Below, piece by piece: positions 1-6,357 of a stretch of DNA of 10,236 nucleotides. The notes below the pieces were generated by a model. The model saw only the letters and a program-made list of their open reading frames with translations, made no database searches and had not been told where the DNA came from. The stretch covers positions 1 through 10,236 of the forward strand of contig CALDSN010000032.1 in the NCBI GenBank assembly GCA_937924555.1, in the 5' to 3' direction. The first letter of the stretch is position 1. Each line of letters begins with the position of its first letter. The position numbers were made by a program, and so were the translations under genes. Origin of the DNA: an uncultured bacterium. Its GTDB lineage: Bacteria > Cloacimonadota > Cloacimonadia > Cloacimonadales > Cloacimonadaceae.

Positions 1-237
1 GATTAATAGCGTGGGGATGGACATGATGGAGTATTTACCGGCGATCTCCGGGGATTCGTCGATGTTCAGCTTCACAACCTTCACCTTGCCTTCAAGCTCT
101 TCGGCAAGCTTGTGTACGATTGGAGTGAGAGCTTTGCAGGGACCGCACCATGGAGCCCAGAAATCTACTAATACGGGGATTTCGGACTTCAGGACTTCGG
201 CTTCGAACCCGGCTGTATTGGTTTCGATGATCGCCAT
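1..237 (-). CDS. trxA: Thioredoxin, 3'-truncated by the window edge
   Basis: Small cytoplasmic thiol-disulfide oxidoreductase that reduces protein disulfides and is itself recharged by thioredoxin reductase. The 79 visible residues start MAIIETNTAGF and carry the active-site motif WCGPC at residues 30-34 (redox cysteines 31 and 34). The thioredoxin-fold strand VLVDFWAPW precedes it, and the conserved cis-proline loop SIPT (Pro75) lies near the cut end. Bacterial thioredoxins are usually about 105 residues, so roughly a quarter is missing beyond base 1. The ATG lies 4 bp after the groES stop with only a weak GAG-type ribosome site, which suggests co-transcription and translational coupling with groES. 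The family call is secure. Whether this is the main housekeeping thioredoxin or one of several paralogues cannot be seen here. Confidence 0.93.
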   Translation of the reverse strand, partial: MAIIETNTAGFEAEVLKSEIPVLVDFWAPWCGPCKALTPIVHKLAEELEGKVKVVKLNIDESPEIAGKYSIMSIPTLLI

Positions 238-241
238 AATG

Positions 242-514
242 TTACTCTACAATCGCCAGAATATCGCTCTTGGAGAGAATAAGCAGCTTTTCACCATCAA
301 GTTCGATTTCGGTTCCGGCGTATTTACCGTAGAGGACTTTATCCCCTATCTTCACTATTTTAAGCAGATCTTCATCCGTACCCACGGCGATGATTTCTGC
401 CATCTGGGGTTTTTCTTTGGCTGTATCGGGGATGATGATCCCACCAACAGTCTTTTCTTGGGCAGCGGTGTTGGTTCTAACCACAACGCGGTCTTCAATG
501 GGTCTAAGTTTCAT
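242..514 (-). CDS. groES: Co-chaperonin GroES (10 kDa chaperonin)
   Basis: Lid subunit of the GroEL-GroES chaperonin. A heptamer caps the GroEL cage in the cytoplasm during ATP-driven protein folding. With the start MKLRPIEDRVVVR the product is 90 residues, close to the usual 94-100. Visible family blocks are the N-terminal strand LRPIEDRVVV, the mobile loop around residues 16-32 ending in GGIIIPDTAKEKPQ, the AEIIAVG strand, IGDKVLYGKYAGTEI (about 56-70) and the terminal DILAIVE. An in-frame ATG four codons upstream (526) is rejected because the GGAGG ribosome site lies inside it. A CIRCE-like operator upstream points to HrcA-type heat-shock control. No groEL follows directly; a thioredoxin gene comes next after 4 bp. 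Confidence 0.96.
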   Translation of the reverse strand: MKLRPIEDRVVVRTNTAAQEKTVGGIIIPDTAKEKPQMAEIIAVGTDEDLLKIVKIGDKVLYGKYAGTEIELDGEKLLILSKSDILAIVE

Positions 515-519
515 TGTTA

Positions 520-524
520 CCTCC
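520..524 (-). promoter_or_regulatory. Ribosome binding site deciding the groES start
   Basis: A perfect GGAGG on the minus strand ends 5 nt before the ATG at 514. It overlaps an alternative in-frame ATG at 526, so translation should begin at 514 and give the canonical MKLRPIEDR amino terminus. Confidence 0.85.
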
Positions 525-552
525 ATAAATTATCTGAGTCATTCTGAATAAT

Positions 553-581
553 AATATAAGCACTGAGTGCTTGATTAGCAA
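553..581 (-). promoter_or_regulatory. Probable groES-trxA promoter
   Basis: On the minus strand, TTGCTA (581-576) is followed after 17 bp by TATATT (558-553). This would start transcription near 546 and give a leader of about 30 nt before groES. The -35 hexamer overlaps one arm of the CIRCE-like operator, the arrangement expected for repression by HrcA. A perfect TTGACA at 611-606 is an alternative -35, but the sequence 17 bp downstream of it (TTTGTG) is a poor -10. The choice between the two is not decided by the sequence. Confidence 0.4.
558..572 (-). other. Short hairpin and CIRCE half-site between udk and groES
   Basis: AAGCACT and AGTGCTT form a near-perfect palindrome separated by one base; as RNA this is a 6-bp stem with a 3-nt loop. 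On the minus strand it is followed by ATATTATTATT, which is A/T-rich but not a true U-run, so it is at best a weak terminator for the upstream operon. It also contains AGCACTC/GAGTGCT, the inner part of a CIRCE arm (7/9 to one arm), next to the complete element. Confidence 0.4.
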
Positions 582-601
582 ACACAAATTCAGACTGCTA
601 A
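575..601. promoter_or_regulatory. CIRCE-like operator (HrcA site) of groES
   Basis: An inverted repeat with the exact 9-9-9 geometry of CIRCE: left arm TTAGCAAAC (575-583), 9-bp spacer (584-592), right arm GACTGCTAA (593-601). Against the known consensus arms TTAGCACTC and GAGTGCTAA these match 7/9 and 8/9. It lies 61 bp upstream of the groES start, in the only sizeable gap of this gene block, and overlaps a possible -35 element. CIRCE is the binding site of the heat-shock repressor HrcA, typically found before groES and dnaK operons. The hrcA gene itself is not in the window. Confidence 0.8.
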
Positions 602-617
602 TTTCTGTCAAGGGAAA

Positions 618-1268
618 TCATGCCGGTTTATGCTTGGCTTTGCCGTTATTCACCAATTCATAAAGCAAATAGCCATTTAGCATATAGAGTACTTTATCAA
701 ATTCCTTTTCACCTGGGATAATGAGGTCGGCATTCTTTTTGGTGGGTTCTATGAAAGCATCATGCGAGGGCTTAACCGTTTGCAGGTATTGGTCAAGAAC
801 GCTTTCCACGGTTCTACCGCGATCTATGATGTCTCTCTGCATACGTCTTGCCAGTCTTAGGTCGGAATCGGTATCCACATATATCTTGAGGTCGGATAGT
901 TCCAGAAGTTCCGGGTAGTACAGGGCGAAGATACCCTCCAGAATAATCACATCGGCAAAAGCTACGCAGGTTGTGCCTTCTTCCCTGCTGTGGGTTTTGA
1001 AATTATAATCCGGGATATCCACAGCTTCACCAGCCAGCATTAGTCTGAGGTCTTTTAGTAAATAGGGTGTATCGATTGAAGCAGGATGATCAAAGTTCAC
1101 TTTGGCACGAGCATCCGGCTCTAGATGGCTGAGGTCGTTATAGTAGTTATCGTGAGAGATGATAACTGTCTTAAGATCTTGCAAACGCATTCCAATAGCG
1201 CGGGCGATGGTTGTTTTACCGGAGCAGGTTCCTCCCCCGATAAGCACGAGACGGACATTATTGGTCAT
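618..1268 (-). CDS. udk: Uridine kinase (uridine/cytidine monophosphokinase)
   Basis: Cytoplasmic pyrimidine-salvage enzyme that phosphorylates uridine, and usually cytidine, to the 5'-monophosphate. The 216 residues match the usual bacterial Udk length. Visible landmarks are the Walker A P-loop at residues 12-19 (GGTCSGKT), SHDNYY at 38-43 containing the probable catalytic-base aspartate (Asp40), NFDHPASID at 58-66, IPDYNFKTHSR at 85-95, ILEGIFAL at 109-116, and the lid region RRMQRDIIDRGRT with its run of arginines at 141-153. The block KPSHDAFIEPTKKNADLIIP (166-185) is strongly Udk-like. The start overlaps the end of the glycosyltransferase gene by 11 bp, so udk closes the five-gene operon. 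It has a close GAGG site. No strong terminator follows. Confidence 0.93.
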   Translation of the reverse strand: MTNNVRLVLIGGGTCSGKTTIARAIGMRLQDLKTVIISHDNYYNDLSHLEPDARAKVNFDHPASIDTPYLLKDLRLMLAGEAVDIPDYNFKTHSREEGTTCVAFADVIILEGIFALYYPELLELSDLKIYVDTDSDLRLARRMQRDIIDRGRTVESVLDQYLQTVKPSHDAFIEPTKKNADLIIPGEKEFDKVLYMLNGYLLYELVNNGKAKHKPA

Positions 1269-2466
1269 AATCCTCTATCCAGGCGTTTAGTTTACTAAGT
1301 ATGTTGTTCGTGATGGTCTGTGATTGGTAGTTTTCGCGGGAGTATTGCCAAAGCCTCTTTGCCGAGGCCTCTGCCTCTCTGGGATACTGCAACCAGCGAA
1401 GAACATGCGAGGCAAGTTCCTCAGCGGTATCTTGCGTCTTTACGCAGTTCTCAGGAAAAGTCCATCCCGCGATGCTTACGGTTGTGCAGATAACCCCTTT
1501 ACCTGCGAGTGCACATTGGATAATTCGTCCTTCAGTATCGGGGGCAACAAGTGGCAAAACCACAAACAGCGCAGAGTCAAGCAACTGCGAAAATGCTGAA
1601 TCTTGCATGCTGTTCACTTCCATGAATCTAATCCTTCCACCGCATACTTCTGCAAGTTGGGCAGCACCGCAGATGTGGATGCCGATATCCTTTTCCACCA
1701 GTTTCTTAGATATCCGGGGATATATCTCGGAAACAAGTAGCTTTGCAGCATTGAAGTTGTCGGCATCGGGTTCGATTCCCCAAAACAGGATATGCTTGCT
1801 TTCCGCGGTATGCAAAGACGAGAATTGTCTTTCTCCTGTATCCCCCTGTTCTAAGGGTAATGGGCATACGAAAGTGTTATCTGGAGATAGTTTGTAAGCC
1901 TGTTGCACGGGTGCCTCATCAGCCGGATTGGCAAGGAAGCAAAACGTATCTCTTTTGAAGAGCATTTTATCCCAGAACTTATGCCTGCTGTAATCCACAA
2001 GCTTATCCAAGTTGGCAATGCTGATGTTCTTCTTCCATTTCAATTCTGCTTCCGGTAGGTAGTGATGTTGGGCATCAATTACGAACTTACATTTTGGCAA
2101 AGCTTTACGGGCAAGATATAAGAAAGGAAGACAAGCAAGTCCCGCAAAGAAAACCATCTCATAACGCCTGCTATCGAGAATATGCTTGAACCTATTGGCT
2201 TGTCCTTCGGCTGGCAGATGATAGCTTTGGGGAAACAATGGGTTTGGCTCAGCCAAACTGAGGGAAAAGAGCTTGTCGTAACCTTTGTGAATTGGCACAG
2301 GCTTTTCTTGGTAGATGTTGGTTTTAAGCAGCAATAGGTCTGCATCGTAATGCGTGGAGATAATATCCCAGAGAAAACGTGAGCGTTTTGCCCGGAGACT
2401 TTCACCTTCAGAAAATGGCTCATCTATGAACAGAACTTTCCTTGGGATGCTTGTTGGTTCAATCAT
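1258..2466 (-). CDS. GT-B-fold glycosyltransferase-like protein (GT4-type)
   Basis: A 402-residue protein with the two-domain look of family 4 glycosyltransferases, which move a sugar from a nucleotide donor to an acceptor. The N-terminal half has an opening strand and loop (KVLFIDEPFSEGESLRAKRSR, about 10-30) and VIDAQHH at 129-135. The C-terminal half has the Rossmann-type block HILFWGIEPDADNFNAAKLL (225-244), IGIHICG (261-267) and the donor-site-like LPLVAPDTEGRIIQCALAGKGVICT (304-328). In typical GT4 enzymes the second glutamate of the EX7E motif precedes 'AMA'; here a cysteine (Cys318) stands there, so donor binding may differ. No signal peptide or membrane span is evident. The start overlaps the histidine-kinase stop by 8 bp. 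Substrate and pathway cannot be read from the sequence. Confidence 0.72.
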   Translation of the reverse strand: MIEPTSIPRKVLFIDEPFSEGESLRAKRSRFLWDIISTHYDADLLLLKTNIYQEKPVPIHKGYDKLFSLSLAEPNPLFPQSYHLPAEGQANRFKHILDSRRYEMVFFAGLACLPFLYLARKALPKCKFVIDAQHHYLPEAELKWKKNISIANLDKLVDYSRHKFWDKMLFKRDTFCFLANPADEAPVQQAYKLSPDNTFVCPLPLEQGDTGERQFSSLHTAESKHILFWGIEPDADNFNAAKLLVSEIYPRISKKLVEKDIGIHICGAAQLAEVCGGRIRFMEVNSMQDSAFSQLLDSALFVVLPLVAPDTEGRIIQCALAGKGVICTTVSIAGWTFPENCVKTQDTAEELASHVLRWLQYPREAEASAKRLWQYSRENYQSQTITNNILSKLNAWIEDYDQ

Positions 2467-4912
2467 TTGGCTTGTTACCCTTCTTGTAGAATTTGCTTAA
2501 CACACTATAAAGGTAGTTCATTTCCACGGGCTTGGAGATATAGTCGTCCATACCACAGGCAAGGAAACGCTCTCTGTCGCCGACCAAAGCAGCAGCGGTA
2601 AAAGCAATGATAGGTGTGTGCAAGCCCATGGCGTTCTCTCTTTCACGGAGGATTTGCGTGGCTGTGATACCATCCATGTGGGGCAGTTGAATGTCCATAA
2701 GGATGGCATCAAAACTTCGGACTTGGCAAATGTCCAGAGCTTCCTGACCATTGGTAGCAATACTCACTTTCATGCCCCAGCCCTCAAGCTGCCTACGTGT
2801 TACTACTTGGTTAATCGGTTCATCTTCCACCAGTAACACAGACATCTCGGGAAGGTACTGGAGCTTGATCTCCGGGTGGCTGTGGTGCATTGGCTCTTGA
2901 TCCGGCACCAAAGCCTTTGTCTCAAAGGGCAGAATAAAGAAGAAACTACTACCTTGACCGGGCTCACTTTCCACCCAGATAAAACCGCTCATTAACTCCA
3001 CCAAACGCTTGACGATGGATAAACCCAAACCTGTTCCACCATACTTGCTGGCTACATTAGAATCGGCTTGACTGAAGTTATCGAAGATGTCCTGCTGTTT
3101 TCGCGGATCAATTCCAATACCGGTATCTGCCACGCAGAACAGGATGCGGATATCTTTTTCGCTTACAGTATATATATCTGCGCTTACCTCTATAAAGCCG
3201 CTTTCAGTGAACTTTAAAGCATTCTGCATCAGGTTGATAAACACTTGTTTAAGGCGTAGTTGATCACCATGCAAGACGGTGGGGATGCGCTCATTAACCT
3301 TGCAGCGTATCTCCAAGTCGGGCTTTGTGTTTTGCATGGGGAAAGCCCTTAAGATGTCGTCCAGCAAGATACGTAGATTAAAGTCATTGATTATCAATTC
3401 CATCTTTCCGGATTCAATCTTAGAGAAATCCAATACATCATTGATAATCTTCATCAGGTTTCTGCCTGATTTGAACATGATTTCGTAATATTCTTTCTGA
3501 TCAGGACTTGCCTCCATCTGCATCAGCACTTGCAGGAAACCCATGATACCGTTCAGGGGAGTTCTTATCTCATGGCTCATAGTTGCCAGGAAGTGGCTTT
3601 TCGCTGTGTTTGCCGCTTCGGCTTTCTGGATGGATTCCATAAGTTGTGCTTCCAGATTGGTTTGGGCAGTTATATCTACCACGTAACCGTAATACAGTGG
3701 GTTGTTATTATCCTTATCAATACGTGTTGAATAGTCCAACACCCATCTGATTTCACCACTCTTGGTCAGCACTCGGTATTGCTTCACCCAATAATCTTCT
3801 GTATCCGGGCGAGTTGCCAGGAAGTCCTGCAAGTCTTCCGAAAACACCAGTTGTGGAAAATCTTTCCCCAAGGCTACAACTTCGTCTGCAGTGTACCCCC
3901 ACTGATCTACATTCTCTGAGACCATGATGGCGTGGAGGGGATTGCTCTGCATTTTATAGATGATAACCGGACCGCGGGTGAATATTTGATATTCTCTGGT
4001 CAGTTCTCTCTCAATGGAATGTCTGAGTGCCCTTTCTGCTTGCAGTTCCTTTCGATGCTTCCTTTGAGCTAGAATAAACAGCAGAATGAGAAATAAAAAC
4101 AAACAACTGAAGAATGTACTGTGAATGGCAATAAGAGCTTTGGTGCTACGTGTGGCAAGCGGCTCAGAATAGAGGTCATAGTGTCCAAACCATTTCTCCT
4201 GCAAGGCTGCAAGCTGTCCGTTCTGACTTAGAATCAACAGGGCATTATTTACTTGATCTATCAGTTTGATATCTTTGCCCGCATAGCAGTACTCTCTCTG
4301 CAACAGCCTGATGGGGAGAGCTTTTACATGCTTCAACTTTTCCTGCTTCAAGATGAATACGCCGTTCATATGGTTAATGATAGTCGCGTCATATTCTCCC
4401 GAATCCAACAGCTTTAATGCATCATCCTGTGTGGGAACTTCCACAATGGTCCCCTGAAAGCTAATCCGCTTCAGATAGTCCTTGGCAATATCTCCCTGTT
4501 GAAGCACCAGGGTTGCATGTATTAAATCCTTCACCTGTTTGATGGATGAGCCTTTACGCACGAAGATGGAGCGCCAAGTTTGCGCATGGGATTCAGAAAA
4601 CTCCATGATCTTTGCTCGTTCCACAGAGAATGCCATACCCTGGATTAAATCCACCTCACCCTTATCCAACCATTGACGCACCAGTGCCCATTTGGCAAGT
4701 CTGAACTCAGGCTCCCAATTTAGCTGACGGCAGATTGCTCTGCTGAGGTCCACATTGTAACCTTCAGGTTGATTATCACTGTTCAGGTACTCATATGGCG
4801 GGAAGCTGAAATCTCCCCCAATCACAACCTTGCGGGTTTCTTCCTTTGGTTGTGCGGTAAGAGAAGCCGCAATACAAAACATTAACAGAAATATCAGTAG
4901 TTTCTTCTGCAT
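2459..4912 (-). CDS. Hybrid sensor histidine kinase with periplasmic SBP_bac_3 sensor (BvgS/EvgS-like)
   Basis: Membrane-bound sensor of 817 residues. Domain order: signal peptide (1-20, MQKKLLIFLLMFCIAASLTA); a periplasmic amino-acid-binding-protein-like domain (about 27-245) with Arg99 at the family's ligand-carboxylate position and DA at 175-176; one transmembrane helix (about 259-283); a short coiled stretch; a PAS domain (about 305-420, ending in the YYGYVVDIT PAC-type strand); HisKA with phospho-acceptor His447 in MSHEIRTPLNG; HATPase with N-box Asn560/Asn564, G1 box DTGIG (596-600) and G2 box GGTGLGLS (625-632); and a C-terminal receiver with acidic pair Glu696/Asp697, phospho-acceptor Asp740, Thr772 and Lys794. 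All catalytic residues are present. There is no HPt domain, and no output regulator is encoded nearby. The ATG shares one base with the photolyase stop (TAATG) and has AAAAGG upstream. Confidence 0.95.
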   Translation of the reverse strand: MQKKLLIFLLMFCIAASLTAQPKEETRKVVIGGDFSFPPYEYLNSDNQPEGYNVDLSRAICRQLNWEPEFRLAKWALVRQWLDKGEVDLIQGMAFSVERAKIMEFSESHAQTWRSIFVRKGSSIKQVKDLIHATLVLQQGDIAKDYLKRISFQGTIVEVPTQDDALKLLDSGEYDATIINHMNGVFILKQEKLKHVKALPIRLLQREYCYAGKDIKLIDQVNNALLILSQNGQLAALQEKWFGHYDLYSEPLATRSTKALIAIHSTFFSCLFLFLILLFILAQRKHRKELQAERALRHSIERELTREYQIFTRGPVIIYKMQSNPLHAIMVSENVDQWGYTADEVVALGKDFPQLVFSEDLQDFLATRPDTEDYWVKQYRVLTKSGEIRWVLDYSTRIDKDNNNPLYYGYVVDITAQTNLEAQLMESIQKAEAANTAKSHFLATMSHEIRTPLNGIMGFLQVLMQMEASPDQKEYYEIMFKSGRNLMKIINDVLDFSKIESGKMELIINDFNLRILLDDILRAFPMQNTKPDLEIRCKVNERIPTVLHGDQLRLKQVFINLMQNALKFTESGFIEVSADIYTVSEKDIRILFCVADTGIGIDPRKQQDIFDNFSQADSNVASKYGGTGLGLSIVKRLVELMSGFIWVESEPGQGSSFFFILPFETKALVPDQEPMHHSHPEIKLQYLPEMSVLLVEDEPINQVVTRRQLEGWGMKVSIATNGQEALDICQVRSFDAILMDIQLPHMDGITATQILRERENAMGLHTPIIAFTAAALVGDRERFLACGMDDYISKPVEMNYLYSVLSKFYKKGNKPND

Positions 4913-6357
4913 TACAAACCTTTTGGTGGCTGTATTCTGCTTAGGTAAGCCGCCATATCAAATTTTCTGGTTAGCCCGGAGGCATTCATATATCGCACCA
5001 TCCCGTATATCTCTCGGGTTTGCCAAGGTCTATCATGCTTTCCGAAGCACCAGGCTACACCGGCAAAAGCATTGGGGTCGCGACCATCAAGTTCATATTT
5101 ATTGTTTAGATACAACAAAATTCGGTATGCCTCTTCCGGAGCTTGGCACCAAGCTATCACGCGCTTTCCCCAATACATCCGCATATAATTATGCATTCTT
5201 CCGGATGCCATCATCTCACGTTGGGCAGCATTCCAATATATGTCGTTTGTTGCACACTGCTCCATTCTGTCAAGCGAATACTGCTCTTCTCGCTTATCCC
5301 GTTCATGTTCTTGCAAAGTCCGTTTAGCCCAATCAGGTAAACAGCTAAAGCTATCATATTGCGCATTATAGTGACAGAAGTTAAAGCTTAGCTCTCTACG
5401 CACGATTAGCTCTTCCGTAAAAGATGCTAAGTTCGCAGGGTGAGGCTGCAAATCCTTTCTATCTCCCAACCAAAGGCACAGCTCTTCTATACCTGCCCGA
5501 TAATGTTGCATAGCTTGTTGAACTATTTCCATAGCAGATATTTGACCGAAATGCAGATATGGGCTTAGTCCACTCGCCATGTCCACGGCAGGATTGCTCC
5601 TCTGCGCATCGTAAACATCCAGTTTGTGCTGTATGAACTCAGCGAGTAGCTTTCTGGCTTCACTTACTCCGCCATAAACCGTAGTTATAGGCGACACCGT
5701 TGCATCAAATCGCGCCTGGGATGAAACCCATTTCCAAAGAGAAGTAAAGCTCTCTGTGCCAACCCGATATACGCCATTTGCAAAATGCTCGTTACTTAGC
5801 TGAGCTATCCTGCAAGCAGGGACGGTATCTGTTAAACTTACCGCAGGTAAAAGCTTCAGCAGCTTCCTACGCAGGGTTGCCGCAGAATACTCCTCTTTGT
5901 TTGAGGCAAGTGTAACGGGGATAAGCGGTTCTGTTTCCCATTCCCAATATGCACATCCTAACAACGCTAATCTTCTCCCAAGTTCTGTCCGCCATTGTCG
6001 TTGATAATGTAAGTAACCGCTGTCTGCCACCACTGCCAGTGCATGGCTTGCATATTGGGTAACACGCTCCACAGGGTCACCACAGCTAAAGCAGAAATCT
6101 GCTCCCAGTTCATTAACCTGCTTGGCAGTCTCATACAGGCCCTGCATCATGAAGTAATAGTGCCGTTCATTGGCATCGGGAACTTGGTCGCTGAGAATAA
6201 ACAGCACCACCAACGGCAGATTGGCATCGTTGGCAAGCCGGATTGCCTGTGTCAAGGCGGCATTATACGCAACTCTTTGAGCTTGCTGCATCCAATAGAG
6301 CACATATTTGCCTTTGTTATACCCATCTTGATGGGTAACAAGCCTGTCATTATTCAT
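4912..6357 (-). CDS. Class II CPD photolyase
   Basis: Light-driven FAD enzyme (deoxyribodipyrimidine photolyase) that splits cyclobutane pyrimidine dimers in DNA. The 481 residues resemble the Methanosarcina mazei class II enzyme from memory. Visible are the N-terminal antenna-type Rossmann domain (VLYWMQQAQR, 19-28; VVLFIL, 50-55), LSPYLHFGQIS (264-274), EELIVRRELSFNFCHYN (315-331), YWNAAQREM (374-382) and KYELDGRDPNAFAGVAW (420-436). Trp375, Trp396 and Trp403 have the same spacing as the class II electron-transfer tryptophans W360/W381/W388 of M. mazei, and Asn418 matches its flavin-contacting Asn403. The start at 6357 is preferred over an upstream in-frame ATG (6396) because it matches the family terminus and has GGGGGAG just upstream. 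It overlaps the glycosylase stop by 8 bp. Confidence 0.95.
   Translation of the reverse strand: MNNDRLVTHQDGYNKGKYVLYWMQQAQRVAYNAALTQAIRLANDANLPLVVLFILSDQVPDANERHYYFMMQGLYETAKQVNELGADFCFSCGDPVERVTQYASHALAVVADSGYLHYQRQWRTELGRRLALLGCAYWEWETEPLIPVTLASNKEEYSAATLRRKLLKLLPAVSLTDTVPACRIAQLSNEHFANGVYRVGTESFTSLWKWVSSQARFDATVSPITTVYGGVSEARKLLAEFIQHKLDVYDAQRSNPAVDMASGLSPYLHFGQISAMEIVQQAMQHYRAGIEELCLWLGDRKDLQPHPANLASFTEELIVRRELSFNFCHYNAQYDSFSCLPDWAKRTLQEHERDKREEQYSLDRMEQCATNDIYWNAAQREMMASGRMHNYMRMYWGKRVIAWCQAPEEAYRILLYLNNKYELDGRDPNAFAGVAWCFGKHDRPWQTREIYGMVRYMNASGLTRKFDMAAYLSRIQPPKGL

Noticed and set aside
242..526. GroES starting at the upstream ATG (526), adding MEVT
   Set aside because: The GGAGG ribosome site lies inside this extension and is ideally placed for the ATG at 514, which also gives the canonical amino terminus.
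11..547. Plus-strand open frame of 178 codons
   Set aside because: It is antisense to trxA and groES, both with clear family motifs. Its own translation has no recognisable domain.
606..611. TTGACA as the -35 of the groES promoter
   Set aside because: It is perfect on the minus strand, but no acceptable -10 lies 16-18 bp downstream. It is kept only as an alternative to the TTGCTA/TATATT pair.
4830..5327. Plus-strand open frame of 165 codons
   Set aside because: Antisense to the photolyase and the kinase start; no ribosome site or domain supports it.
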